NCBI RefSeq assembly: GCF_000005505.3
Contig: NC_016133.3
Span: 1,984,001-2,048,000 of the forward strand
Source: Brachypodium distachyon
Lineage: Eukaryota > Streptophyta > Magnoliopsida > Poales > Poaceae
Length of the DNA: 64,000 nucleotides
Reading direction: 5' to 3'
The notes under the pieces are model-generated. The model had not been told where the DNA came from, ran no database searches, and saw only the letters and a list, made by a program, of their open reading frames with translations. Numbering within the stretch: the stretch's first letter is position 1; each line of letters opens with the position of its first letter. Positions 12,901 through 24,594 of this stretch are shown here, one piece after another. A program made the translations under genes and the position numbers.

Positions 12901-15347
12901 TGTTAATTACTTAATTATTCTTTTTATGATTACGTGACATGACATTATGTTTGCAATACATAATCATGTATTATGTTCTTCAAATAATTGGATGGACTAA
13001 GGTACGATCTTAGATTCTCCTTTCTGTTGTGCCAAAGCATTTTGAATTTGATTCAATCCCGACTGTGACAACCTTATGTATGTGGTTCCAACATGTCTAA
13101 AGGGGTCAACTAAACTAAACAATCACGAAATCCCAGCTATGTCAAGAAAAGAAAATACTTTGTGGAATGGAACCGTCCTTTTTCTATTCACGTATTGAAT
13201 TTCAATCAGAATAAATCTTTGGGATCCACATGCCCTGCAGCAGAATAAAAAATGTGTACCTCTTTTTCCGTCTTGCATGTATCTTGTAATGAAGGCATCT
13301 TTGCAAAAAAGCGGGCTGCAAAAAGTCAGTGAGCTATTATTGGTATCTAAATCACTTGCGCACGATTATTATGAGTGAGTAGAGAAAGTAATCATGTCAA
13401 ATGAGGCAACATGTGTAGGATGCCTTACATTTTTTACGGCTCTTCGTTGAATAATATTGTACAGCTCAACTGGCTTGCAGTACAGCGCGAAGCTTTCTTC
13501 TGCAGCAAGCTGCTCATCTGGCGACAATCGAGGTCTTAACTGTTGGCGACACGTCTGGTCTGTAGACCGGGGGTAACCGAATCCACTGCCAGCGTTCCTG
13601 CATAAACGAAGCACATGCATCAAAAGAAGAATACAACACATGTCATCTCACTATTAACACCAAGAAAACCATTTGCCACATTGGTATGGTTGCATAACTG
13701 CAAAGCAGCTTCATAGATAGAGAACAACTCGGCTAATTTCCAGAACCAGGATACAACCAAGGCAGGTGCAATACCACACAGATTTCCAGTGAGCAGACAT
13801 AAACTCCGAAAAATCATCATGATTGCCATTCACCAGTTACCAAATGCGACGAGATCACAAAAATTACCAACCAGTCACGACCCATTAGACAAATAGCCAT
13901 TTAATAATTTCCAAATACAACCAAGGCAGAGCGGCATATAGAAATCAAGTCGTAAACGAGCATGGCGTGAGTGGTAGGGCCACAAAGTATGCAGACAGCC
14001 CACCAGGGTTTGAGACATGACGTGGCCGCAACCTCCGTGAGCTATTCTTCTGTATTAAAAGCATTCCATGTTCCGCAGTCATTAATTCTTGAAATAAGCC
14101 ACTGCACTGCACTCTGCTATCCAGCAACCGAAGCGTCACACGGACAGACAGACAAAACAGACAACACAAATGCACTATCGGACTACAGACATAACCAGGG
14201 CTTCCATCACAATACTATCAATTACACGCACGAACAAGGATCAACCGCAGGACCTCCTGCGACTACCCGCACGGGCATCACGATTCACTAGTCACCAAAT
14301 GCAACGAGATCACAAAAATTACCAACCAATCACGAGCCGTTAGACAGATAGCCATTTACTAATTTCCAAATACAGCCAAGGCGAAGCAGCATACAGACAT
14401 CAAGTCGTAAACGAGCATGGCATGGGTGGTAGGGCCGCAAAGTATGCAGACAGCCCACAAGGGTTTGAGACACTACGTGGCCACAACCTCCATGCACTAT
14501 TTTCTATATTAAAAGCAATCCATGTTCCGCAGTCATTAATTCTTGAAATAAGCCACTGCACTGCACTCCGCTATCCAGCAACCGAACCGTCACACGGACG
14601 GACAGACAGACAAAACAGACAACACAAATGCACTATACAAACTACAAACATAACCAGGATTTCCATCACAATACTACCAATTACACGCGCAAACAATGAT
14701 CAATCAACCACAGGACCTCCCGCAACTACCCGTGCGGGCATCACCATGGAAACTAACTCTACCCAACTTAGCAGCAGCATGCAAGCACAGAACAGCACAA
14801 CAACTAGAATAAGCTTAGCAGCAGAACACTAATTTCCAAATGCAACCAAGGCGAAGCGTCATATAGACATCAAGTCGTAAACGAGCATGCCATGGGTGGT
14901 AGGGCCGCAAAGTACGCAGACAGCCCGCCAGGGTTTGAGACACTACGTGGCCGCAACCTCCGTGCGCTATTCTTCTGTATAAAAAGCAATCCACGTTCCG
15001 CAGTCATTAATTCTTGAAATAAGCCACTGCACTGCACTCCGCTATCCAGCAGCCTAAGCGACACACGGACGGACAGACAGACAAAACAGGCAGCATAAAT
15101 GCACTATCCAACTACAAACATAACCAGGATTTCCATAACAATACTATCAATTACACGCGCGAACAAGGATCAACCACAGTACCTCCCGCGACTACCCGTG
15201 CGGGCATCATGATGGAAACTAACTCTACCCAGCTTAGCAGCATCACACAAGCACATAACAACAACACAACAACTAGAACAAGCAAGTTAGGTGGAGGCGG
15301 GCGTACCCTGCGTCCTGGGCAGCAGGAGGTAGAGGTAGGCCAGGCAT
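3962..15347 (-). CDS. EMF2: EMF2-type Polycomb (PRC2, VEFS-box) protein
   Basis: Plant Su(z)12 homologue, a nuclear PRC2 subunit needed for H3K27 methylation and floral repression. Twenty-one coding exons (5' to 3'): 15347-15307, 13597-13429, 13315-13260, 12462-12348, 12266-12110, 12028-11957, 11426-11290, 10833-10774, 10599-10475, 9821-9757, 8689-8637, 8435-8382, 8293-8231, 7313-7267, 7201-7065, 6343-6193, 6077-6029, 5213-5130, 5002-4923, 4311-4222, 4091-3962. They sum to 1935 bp (644 aa) with all phases matching. The start reads MPGLPLPPAAQDAG. Diagnostic stretches are CKPVELYNIIQRRA near residue 50 and a C2H2 finger (CPFC...HLNSTH) near 335-360. A basic KKRRR patch lies near 408. The VEFS box fills about 500-644, from RQLLQKRQFFHSH to FMIKLWNHSLLDAR. 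No frameshift or missing block is seen, so it should be functional. The weakest points are the first exon and the last splice junction (AT|G before CWRFF). Confidence 0.95.
5420..5532. mobile_element. Stowaway MITE in EMF2 intron
   Basis: A 113-bp element with perfect-looking inverted ends CTCCCTCCGTCCCATATTAA, internal sequence that folds on itself, and a TA duplication on both sides. It is the common pooid Stowaway (Tc1/mariner-derived) type. It sits in the intron between coding exons 17 and 18 of EMF2. Confidence 0.92.
6717..6963. mobile_element. MITE with GGGC(G/A)TGTTTGGTT ends
   Basis: The left end GGGCGTGTTTGGTTGCCC matches, inverted, the right end at about 6947-6963 (its complement begins GGGCATGTTTGGTTCCC). 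About 247 bp are enclosed, with no coding capacity. These ends are typical of grass hAT- or Harbinger-type MITEs; I could not define the target duplication. It lies in the EMF2 intron between coding exons 15 and 16. Confidence 0.65.
7970..8183. mobile_element. MITE, CCTCTGTCCAGGTTTA ends
   Basis: The left end CCTCTGTCCAGGTTTAGAAGGC matches the inverted right end (GCCTTACAAACCATGACAGAGG) with a few mismatches. Both ends are flanked by TA. The interior is AT-rich and carries mirrored TCAAACTTTGACC / GGTCAAAGTTGGG blocks. It resembles a larger mariner-type MITE. It lies in the EMF2 intron between coding exons 13 and 14. Confidence 0.75.
12522..12843. repeat. 148-bp tandem duplication in EMF2 intron 3
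   Basis: The segment starting TTTTACTTGTGG at 12557 recurs from 12705 as TTTTAATTGTGG, with the following 130 bp almost identical (including TTTGCAATGTTGTTGAGCAA in both). A third, partial copy of the first 35 bp precedes it at about 12522. It is non-coding, between coding exons 3 and 4. Confidence 0.85.
13832..15285. repeat. Three tandem copies of a ~460-bp unit in EMF2 intron 1
   Basis: Three related copies begin near 13832, 14289 and 14829. The anchor AATTTCCAAATACAACCAAG recurs with a few changes at about 13906, 14360 and 14830, and ATTAATTCTTGAAATAAGCC follows in all three. The third copy lacks the leading block (CACCAAATGCAACGAGATCA) but has a matching tail with copy 2 (GGAAACTAACTCTACCCA). 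Short reading frames of 76-136 codons run through the copies but drift between them and are not gene-like. The array occupies most of the 1.7-kb first coding intron. Confidence 0.88.
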
Positions 15348-15680
15348 CCTCGCCGTCGACGAGGCAGCTCAGGTTCGCTTCGCTGTACAGGGGCGGCGGG
15401 CTTAACAGGGGGGCACGAACCCAGCGGGGGGCGGATCTAGTTTCCCTGCCGAAAAATGATCGAGGTTAACTAAATTTAGCTCCGCCCTAGGTTAATCCTA
15501 ATCCATGGATGGACGGAAACCTCGTACCTCGATGAGAAGACGGCGTCCGAGGGTTGCTGCGGCCGGGGCGGAGACGGCAGGGGACGCGACGAGGGCGGAG
15601 ACGGCGGCGACGAGGGGCGGGTGGTAGGTAGAGGCGGGATGCCGGAGGAGGAGGAGAGAGCCCTAGGGCGTAACGGCGGT
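15307..15680 (-). promoter_or_regulatory. EMF2: EMF2 5' leader with probable leader intron
   Basis: Upstream of the EMF2 start codon, a good acceptor (TTCGGCAG, exon resuming at 15445) and a good donor (GAG|GTACGAG, exon ending at 15528) would remove an 82-bp intron from the 5' untranslated region. The upstream part is rich in CT and CCG runs, as in many grass leaders. The transcription start is not visible; the promoter should lie to the right of about 15600. Confidence 0.5.
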
Positions 15681-17081
15681 GGGAGGCGTCGTTGGGTCGG
15701 ATCGGAGCTAGGTCGGTCGGATCGGATGTGACTGTGTGTTAGCCCGAGGCCGCTCCCCTGCTCACTCTCCACGGCCTGCAGTTCGAGATGGGAAGAGACG
15801 CTTCGGGAGAGGGACTCGGGATTAGGAGCGCTGTGGCCTGTGGACTGTGGGCTTGGGGCGGTGGAACCTATAGCTGGCCATCGAGCCTGGGCCCCCAAAA
15901 GAGCCCAGAGGCCCGGCACTAACTAATGGGCCCAGCGGACCGTGGCCCGGCCTGTGCTGCTTCTGGGCTTCATCGTCGTTTTTTTTTTAGTTTTAACACA
16001 TTTGGCTCAGTTTCTATTCTCAAAAAAAAAAAATTGGCCCAGTTTCTCTTCAAATTCTGGCATAACCCAACACTATTTCTCCGCCCGTCATATCACCTCC
16101 TTCTAGCCCAGCCCATCTTTGGTTTTTTATTTTTACACAATCTGGCCATGTGGTGAAGTGGGCTGCATTGGCCCCGTCGAGCTTAACGGGCTCGGGTCGG
16201 CCCGGCCGGGCTTGGGGCCGTGCCTGAGCCTCGAGGCAGTCATTTGGTGCCGGCCCGGTCCCAGTTAAATGGGCTTAGACCGGATCCCTCAGTTCGGTGT
16301 CCAGTTATAACCTACTCAAAACTAGTCGCGGAGTCATAGGCTTTTATGTTTACATATTGGGCTATTGTTCTCAATGGATCATACCGAGGTAAAGGGAAGG
16401 GACGTTGATCTTTCTTCGTTTATTTTAGGTTCACTCGGTTTTTATTTGGTTATTTCGATTCGAGAATTCAGTTTTCGGTTAAAATGTCCGCCCTTAGCGT
16501 TGTGCTGACCTCCTCCCAGCAACCACAAGCGGCGGAGCTTTAAGGCGTGTGACTGGAAAAAAAATATTAAGTGTCCGTCATCGTCCACCTTGATCACAGA
16601 TATCGTCTGGCTATGTCTGCAATGGAGCTTCGGGGGCGGCGGTTCGGACGTGCAACAGGGAAGTTGGAGGTTGGGGGCGCAAGTCAGGGATGTCGGCCAA
16701 ACAATCTTGTCTGCGTGTGAAGACTGATCAATTTAACTCACTTGAATTGAAGTTCCATGTTTCGGTGAACACGGGAGGGTGGTGTAGTGAGCAACACTGG
16801 TCTGTAGTCGAATAGATCACGATGAACAAAGACAGATTCACCCAGTGGAAAGAGAGAATAGCGTTGTTTAGCTTTCCTCCTGATTGATTCCTCCAAAATT
16901 GGAAAGGTTGGCGGGTAAGTCGTCTTAATTTGGTGGCAAGATGTGCTACGCCAATTTTTCGGTAATTGACCAAATTTGGTAGCTGTTTAAATAGATTCCA
17001 ACTATTTGACAAGCCAATTTCTTTTGGCTCACTCGGGGTCAACCAAAACTACAACCAATTATTTGGCTGGCCAAATTTTAG
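15681..17081. other. Intergenic between EMF2 and a MITE
   Basis: The left part presumably is EMF2 promoter (GC-rich, with simple A- and T-runs near 15980-16030). The rest contains only short open frames without family resemblance. No gene supported. Confidence 0.5.
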
Positions 17082-17362
17082 GGCTCAGTCAGTTCAAAGG
17101 AAAGCAAAACATAGGAATCAAGTAGAAAACATAAGATCATGGTAGAGTGGCACGTGCCATCCTAAGGAATGGTCTTTGCTTCATTCATATGGAAAAAGGA
17201 TATTGGACCTAATTTTCATTTTCCTTCGAAAACATAGGAAACCAATAGTATTCTTAAGAAATCATTTTGTCACAAAAAAAACGAATGCGTCTAAAGTGAA
17301 ATTCTCTTTGGAATTCTCAATCCTTTGGTTTTCTTATGAAAATCCTACAAACTGAATGAGCC
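17082..17362. mobile_element. hAT-like MITE, GGCTCA(G/T)TCAGTTT ends
   Basis: The left end GGGCTCAGTCAGTTCAAAGG and the inverted right end (complement GGCTCATTCAGTTTGTAGG) enclose about 280 bp of AT-rich sequence with mirrored GGAAACC/GGTTTTC blocks. The flanking 8-mers AATTTTAG and ATTAGTAG are only partly alike, so the target duplication is decayed or the edges are a few bases off. Confidence 0.55.
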
Positions 17363-18301
17363 ATTAGTAGGGCAAGTTTGGGCTCAATCCAAACACACCC
17401 TACATCTCTCTCTCTCTCATTTTCAGGGAAAGCCAGACTGGCTACTTTATTGCTTGGTGAAAATGTTTACATGATGACAATTTATAGAGTATTAGACGAA
17501 GATAGACACTGCACATACCTACCCTTTTTAAGTGGCTTTAAAATTGGTGAGACTATTTAAATTAACAAGCCTCTGTATTAGTATTTCCTGATGAAATTTT
17601 ACATGTGTACACAGGAATTATTTTTTCTTTAGATTTTTTCAACTTTTCAAATACTGATTTCAAATTTCTGAAATTTCAGGCTCCATGGAGGAGCCTGAAA
17701 TCCAAACGTCCACTCTGGGGGGAGAAGTGCCTATGTGACCAAAACTGACAAAAAGTAAAAACAGATAGTGAAAGAGTTTCATTCCCTAGTCTTAGCATTC
17801 AAGATGAAAATGGAGAACACCAAAAAGGAAGAAATGCTCTTGTATTTACAATGGAAGTAGGCCACTGACTACTCCCAGCCAAATTTCGATATCAAATCAC
17901 ACTCCAGCAGAGATTGGTGACAAAGCGATTCACAGCAAGGCAGCACTCTGCATTCCTGAAGGCAGCATAAATAGGAGCTTCGAGCACAAACCCCAGACCA
18001 ACCCAAAACACGACAAAACCCAAAACGGCCATAACTTACAAGACTTGAATCCTTGATCGAGTCTGAGTCTCTACCATAGAAACTTCGGCTTCACATCCGC
18101 TAAAACAACAGAAGTTGCTTCGAATCACAGCTTAACTCTCGCTGCCTATACAGAATATCATCAGACAGGCACATAACATCTTGTGCTGTCTGGTAATAGG
18201 GGCGGAAAAGGATCCGTAGAGCGTTCTTGGAGAGCCTTTTTTCATTGGCACACAAAATTTGGCAGCTGACTGACTCAGCCGCGCACCCGCTCTCAGCTCT
18301 C
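17363..18301. other. WEE1 3' flank
   Basis: Non-coding. The part from about 17800 to 18301 is probably the WEE1 3' untranslated region and downstream sequence on the minus strand. Nothing else recognised. Confidence 0.45.
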
Positions 18302-21300
18302 TTACTGCCGGGATCTGAATATAGGGTGCAGCTGTTCTACATCTTCGCCGGGACCTGAGCCCTGATGGAGCTTCTCGAAGATGGGGTGTCTCAGGATCTC
18401 CTTCGCAGAAGGCCGCCTCGTGGGATCAGGGTCCATCATCAACTGCAAGCAGAAAGCTGGAGTAAGCAAGCAAGTAGTGTTGCCTGTCGTCACAAGGGAG
18501 AGAAAACTTTCTGGAACCTTGTTGCTAGAGTTCGTTAAGGTGTGAAAGCAACTTTCGAATTGTAGCTATATGGATATTAACACAGAGATCATGGCTGTAC
18601 TGTTGAATTGTACTTAAAAGAAAAGAAGCCTACCCAATACGCTGGAAAAGCACTTCCATAAACATCCAGCCATTATTTATGATTCAGGCAGATAAAAACT
18701 AGAACTAGTAACAGAAGGGTCGTGCAGCAATATTCTTGACCCAAAGAATCAGGCAATGATTCCAATACATGATGGCCATGAGTAACAAGCACCGGTGTGT
18801 TTCATATAGCTCAACTTCTTTTATCTTGTTTTCAAAGAGTTCAAATTATTTGCTGATCTGGTTGTGTGTGACCTGACATGACAAAAAAACTCTTCCTAAG
18901 TTCAGGCCCTATGATTTTCGACAGTGTGAATATAAGCATGTTTGAGAAAAAAGAACACATCCTAAGCTTAGTAGAAACAACGAACATGCAATGTCATAGA
19001 TATACCATGCTCCACGCTGGAAAAGAAGAGAAAGATTTTACTAAAGTTCAAGCACTGCTCTGCGATTTAGTGGCACCAAGAGGCAAAAGGTGCAGAAGAA
19101 ACAAAATTAATCATGCCCAACTGAGAAGTGTTTCTTGTTATTAGCTTACCATGCTAAAAAAATAGCCATACTTCACGGCCTTAGTGTTAGGATTCCTGTG
19201 CACACGTGTAAACAGTCTACATACAGAGGGGCAACATGGTGTATCAAAGTAGCCAGCTACTAATGTATTCTGCGACTGCTGAAACACTTGGAATAAATAT
19301 GCAACATGGTTACATAGAAGACCCCTGTGCATAAATTACAGCAGTGTAGCAGCAAACTTTAACCTTTTAGTTACAGAAGTAAAAAACCAACATTATGTTG
19401 TGCTGGGTTACTTGGGCAATCGTGAATTTTATCAAGCATGAAAATTAGATTTAAAACTAAAACAAAGGAAGAATGCACAATGCAGCCTTCATTTTGCATG
19501 TAAAAGGGATGGAGATACATAACTATCTGAGATGAAGGGGAATGTAAAGTAGAATCATATCAAGTGATTGTCAATCTGCATATAGAAATGAAGTGCAAAG
19601 TAGAAAAAGAAAGGTGACAGTGTGGCATACCTTGATTAAATTTTGGAACTGAATAGGGCGTCCTGGAAGCAATGCGAATTTGCCCTCTCTGAGACTAGTA
19701 AACTGGGGTCCAGACAGAGGAAGCGGAGTGCCTCTTATAAGCTCATAGACAGTTGCCCCAAGAGAAAAGATGTCTACCTTGTCAAGATGCTCAAACTCAT
19801 CATTCAACATTTCTGGAGGCATATAGCGAGCATCTCCTTCTTCAATTGGCAAACTACGATCAATAAGTGTAGCACAACCAAAATCTCCAAGCTTATAAAC
19901 ACCATTCTTGACGTATATGTTATCTGGTTTGACATCAAGGTGTGCTATGCCACGCCCATGAATGAAGTCCAAGCCTTTGGAGACCTTGAATTTCACAAAG
20001 TTTATTTTTTATATTAGTATTGAATGGTTAAGTGGTGAGTATATCCAACTCTTAGAATCGTGCAAGTAAAAACGTTTCGAGGGAATACACCATGATACTA
20101 GAATATATCAGTATTATGTTTATGTTACAAATAACCACAACATCTTATTTCTGTATCACTGTAAGAATTATTCTAGTTGCTAGTCCTATATAACCCAAAC
20201 TACGGAATCAAAGTAGATGTTTCTTCAAGTTCCATCCAAATGCCACGGTGTTGCAACAGCCTGTAGAGCTCCTGTAACACATATGATCTATTTGCTCCTT
20301 TAGGACCAGAAGGCCAAACAAGAATGACTGGCTACCATAGGTGGGCAACAGCAGATGGTGAATCCAAGCACACTACAATTTCAAGGAGCTTGTTTTTATA
20401 TGATTACAATGGTGGGCTTGCTATATTATGGCAAAAAAAATCATGGTGCTTTGCACACTGGCCCGGTAACCTAGAAACAAAATGTACTAGCAATCGAACC
20501 TGATACAACAGTTCCAGAGCTTCCTCATGCTTCAAGAGTGGGTTCCCATTCATAGATAGACAGCGGTCGCACAGTTCCATCTGAATATAAAGTTTCTCGG
20601 TCTCAAACCAAGAGGTGAAATATCCAACAATGTTCTCATGGTTACCTGATAAGACAAGTTACAGGCATTATAGCCTTCTAATTGATGAAATATAGCTGAA
20701 AATGAAGGAAGTAACATCTGAAATTAATGTTCGAACCTAAAGCCACCAAAGTTTGTACTTCCTTCAGTGCTAGCCTCCTGTAAGAAAAGATGCAACATCC
20801 AGCATTAGTTATTCATGGTGTAATTGCCAAAGCAAGAGTGCTGCTATGAAACTACCTGTCCCTGTCACTATGCAACTCCTTGATGCTCCGTTTTACTGCA
20901 TACAGGCAGCCCTCTATCCTTCTCAGAACTTTGAACACAAGACTGAAGTTTCCTCGGCCAATTTGCTGAAATAAAGATTGTTCATGACCAAAATCTCCAC
21001 AGGATGTAAAAGTTAAACCTGAACAGGAACACATAAGCAATATCTGCTCAGAGCATACCTCAATTTCATGGAAATCACTACGGTAACGTGAAAGACCATA
21101 AGCACCAATGGAGGGAGAAGACCCTGCATACAAAAAAATGGTTGATTAACTATATTGGTGTACCAAGATAGGGTTACAAATGTTCTTATTAAGGTTGAAA
21201 AATCTGTAGTGATTACACTTACACCAACAGTCAGGTTCACATAGTTTGAAGGTGATGGAAATGAACATGATTCAATAACATAAAGCGCATAAATTTTACC

Positions 21301-22368
21301 TGATGATTTGCCTTGCCTTACATTGAAAACACCGTCGTCTATTCGAGGATCAGCATTATACGGGTTCTTGATGCATGGCGGAGGAGTCACCTGGGAGCGC
21401 AGAGTTCTTGCTGATTGAGGAACGATGCTACCTCTCTTTTGCAAACTAGGTCGCACCATCTGTTCTTCCTCTGAATCATCCTGACATAGACCACACGGGA
21501 CAGGAGTAAGCTCCTGCTCGTCCAACTCTGAGAGGCTCACCGACCTGAGGTCTTTGGGCGAACAATCTGCAAGCATTGGCAATTTGGCATTCGTTAATTA
21601 AAACAAAAAAAAGATGGCTCCTGGGCACAACAAACTCCCAGATTTACCAGGGTTACAGATTGGCAGTAGACTGGATCTTGAGGCGGGAATATAAGTATGT
21701 ATTCAAATCAATCGGGAATCAGTTTGATGGGGGTCATACTCTTACCTCTCTTGTACCTCTTGCTCCGAGCGACCGACTTCTCCGGAGATTTGGGGCAAGG
21801 GATGTTCTCCTGCAGAAAACCCAGAATGAATCAGAGGAACAATGCAAGAGACTCTCGTCAGAGCATAGACCAATCAGTAACCAGACAAACAAATCGTGGG
21901 TCTTTCCCACCTTATCGGAGTCGAAACTATTCGCCAGCGGCGGCGCGTCGGGCGTGAGGTAATCCGGGGTGCTGCAAAACAACGAGCGCCAGTGGTTACA
22001 ATAACCCAGCGGGGAAAAAAGAGCTGCAGCTCGAATCGAATGGGATACAATCGGGGATCTTACCAGAAGAAATCCTGGCTGAGGATGCAGCAGTCCTTGT
22101 CCTCCATGGGCACGTCCGCGTCCACGGGATGCGGCTGAGCAGGAGCCGGAGCCGGAGCCGGAGCCTCCTCCCCGATAGGATTGAGCGCGGGGGCGTCGGA
22201 GAAGAAGTTGCGGAGCGTGACGCTCTCGAGCTGCCGCGACAGCTCCCCCGACGGCGAGCTCCCCACCGCCGCCGCCGCCTTCGTCGCCGTTCTGGGGGCG
22301 GAGAAGCGGCGGGGCTGGCTCGTCCCGGCCCGCGGCCGCGCTGCGCTCGCGCTCTTCCCCCTCATCAT
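18302..22368 (-). CDS. WEE1: WEE1 cell-cycle checkpoint kinase
   Basis: Plant WEE1 kinase, a nuclear inhibitor of cyclin-dependent kinase acting in the DNA damage and replication checkpoint. Ten exons: 22368-22064, 21971-21911, 21809-21746, 21566-21300, 21123-21059, 20965-20856, 20777-20737, 20645-20500, 19984-19631, 18442-18302. They give 1554 bp (517 aa) with consistent phases. Residues 1-100 are a low-complexity Ala/Pro-rich leader. ENIPCPKSPEKS near 123 is a conserved plant WEE1 segment. The kinase domain starts near 255 with the glycine loop IGRGNFSLVF, and its lysine is K279 (YAVKR). HLDVKPDN follows, with catalytic D370 and N375, then DFG at 387 within LGDFGCATL, and GDARYMPPEML. HLDVKPDN and the DFGCA cysteine are WEE1-typical. 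All catalytic residues are present. The start is the first of two adjacent ATGs. No oddities seen. Confidence 0.96.
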
Positions 22369-22902
22369 CCCCCCGTCACAACCTCGCGAGATCTCTCCCG
22401 GCTCGAGCGCCTCGGTTCGCTTCCGGGGGCTGGGGCTGGGGTTTGGTCTGGGGAGAAAGAGAGAGAGAAAGGGAGAGACGCGGGGGATGGGGAAAAGAAA
22501 AGAAAAGGGAAATGATTTTGAACTGGGGAATCTGGAACGCGAGGGCTTCGCTGTGGCGGGAGGAAGAAAAATTAGAAAGAAATTAATACCGCTGCTCTAT
22601 TTTCAGTGGGAATCGGGACGCCTGTGCGTTTCTTTCTATCTCGACCCTGTCTTGGGCTTGGGCTGGCCCACCATGTGAAACGGGCCGTCATTTCTTCTTC
22701 CTGCGTGGATTAGTTGGTTCTCTACTTCTCTTTCAATGGGCTGCGCTCAAAAAAAAAACTTCTCTTTCAATGGGCCTAGTTTGGTTCTGGTCGCCCTCCA
22801 ATCATGTTCAATGGTCCATGAAAAAAATATGTCATGTACAACGGGCCCATTCGGACTAATTAGGCCCGGCCGGTTTTTTCAGTTTCATGTGTAAATGGAT
22901 GA
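22369..22902 (-). promoter_or_regulatory. WEE1: WEE1 leader and promoter region
   Basis: Sequence upstream of the WEE1 start codon. It has a GC-rich, CT-repeat leader (about 22369-22520) followed by AT-richer DNA. No clear TATA box; promoter elements cannot be assigned by eye. Confidence 0.4.
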
Positions 22903-23862
22903 GGGCCTATTCGGTTTGGAGGATTTACAATTCACAGGAATAGGAAAAGTAGGGGAATAGGATGTCCAGACCATTCTAATCCTATGGAAAACAAAACCTC
23001 GGGAATTCTGAAAAAAGAGCATTCGGTTGCATCATTTTGCAACAAAGCAAATGTAGAGAGGAATCGTTTAGTCCTTGTGACTCAAAGACGATACAGAAGG
23101 GAAAGCTTCGGGAAGGAAGAAAGAAAGAGTTTCAGTGCAAATCAATACAGCAATTTCTATTGCAAAAGAAATAAATCTATCAAACAAAATTAGAAGAGGA
23201 ATCTCTTGACACCAGCCATCTCTCCTCCCACGACAGTCCAAGCTCCAATTCCCTGCGCGGACGATGCCCCAGCCCAATTGATTTAGTCAATTAATTTCCT
23301 TCCACAAGAACTAAAACAATCCGATTGATTTTTTAGTCAGATGCTTCTCTTCTACAAGGACTACAACAATCCGATTGATTTAGTCAGATACTTCTCTTCT
23401 CAAGAACTACAGCGGACAGATCTCTACCTGGAAAGAGAACCAACAGCTATGGAGTAGATGGAGCCCAGCCTTGCCGTGGTGGTTTGGGGGGTGGGGGGGG
23501 CGACGGAGCAGCCGGAGAAGGAAGATGGCTGGTCGATGGAGCGCGCGAGCGAAGTAGATCGAGCAGCGGGTTCGGCTGCTGCTCCTTCTACATGGAGACG
23601 GGCTCTCCTATTTGGCATATCTGAGCGATATTTCGCCGCCAAAGCGGGCGCGACGCACGCTTCGCGCGTTTCTTTTGCGCCAGGATTTGTTCCATGAGGT
23701 CTGACCTCATTTTAAGAATCCTCCGGAAACATGCTCGGGAGATGTTTTCCTCAGGAATGTGAAGTACCAAATCCTGTAAACCGAATGGATCATATAGGAA
23801 AATAGCCTGAGGTTTAGAAGCCTGTGAAAATCCTGCAGAATTCCTGTAAACCGAATAGGCTC
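22903..23862. mobile_element. Probable non-autonomous DNA transposon
   Basis: The left end GGGCCTATTCGGTTTGGAGG and the inverted right end (complement GAGCCTATTCGGTTTACAGG) face each other across 960 bp. A second inward copy of CCTGTAAACCGAAT lies at about 23771. Ends of this GCCTATTCGGTTT type are common in grass hAT-like elements. I see no transposase, and the 8-bp flanks do not match. The interior around 23440-23700 is GC-rich and gene-like in composition, but I cannot recognise a protein in it. Confidence 0.5.
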
Positions 23863-24510
23863 TAAAGTGTTGTTTAGAAGGGTAGAAGTATCAAAAGCTG
23901 AAGCGTAGGCCCAAACAAACATGACCTTAATTGGACGAAGCAATTCCGCACAAACAAACTTTGTCATACCTGATCATAGGAATTTTGCACGGAAAACAAG
24001 AAATTCTCATCTCCTATGCATGTCTTTTGGATTGTAGGATTGCATTAAAGAGTCCAAACACGAGATCAAACCTGGTGGGAATTTTCCTTTGAAATTCACA
24101 ATGCATATTTTGGTAATCTCTCCTCTCTTACTACAATAAAGAACCATGTAATCTATTATTTTTTTATGTTTTTCATGTATACCATCCAAACACCTCTTTT
24201 GTAATTCATCGGGTTTTTTATTCCCATTATTTTTATTATCGTGTTTTTGCATTACTGTGAAGCATATAAGCTTTTAAGTTGTGAGCGAGTTCAATTAGAC
24301 CCCAGTGGCGGTACTAGCACCGAACACTTGTGTTGTCACTATGTTTTAATACGCCTTAAAATCATGAGGACTAAGTTGCAATATTTGAAGAAAAAACATA
24401 CATGTGCTTTAGGCATAGCTGTGATGTCACTTGACAAAACAGCTAGCATGTCGCGCCGCTACGGGTCGAGCCCCTTGTTCCTTACAAGTGGGCTAACAGC
24501 GTATCCAAAA
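23863..24510. other. Intergenic, no gene seen
   Basis: AT-rich DNA between the transposon-like segment and the duplication. Only short unrelated open frames. Confidence 0.45.
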
Positions 24511-24594
24511 TTGGGCGAGCATAGCGAAAAAACATACAAAGGTTGTTGCCCAAGAAAAACAGAAAGAGAGTGTTCTAAAAATAGAGAGACGTGC

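Noticed and set aside
14422..14832. 136-codon plus-strand frame in EMF2 intron 1
   Set aside because: It exists in different lengths and frames in each of three tandem repeat copies, so it is not a conserved protein.
15476..15919. Minus-strand frame beginning MPGLW upstream of EMF2
   Set aside because: Its start resembles the EMF2 start by chance. The frame does not continue into EMF2, while the MPGLPLPP start at 15347 splices in phase.
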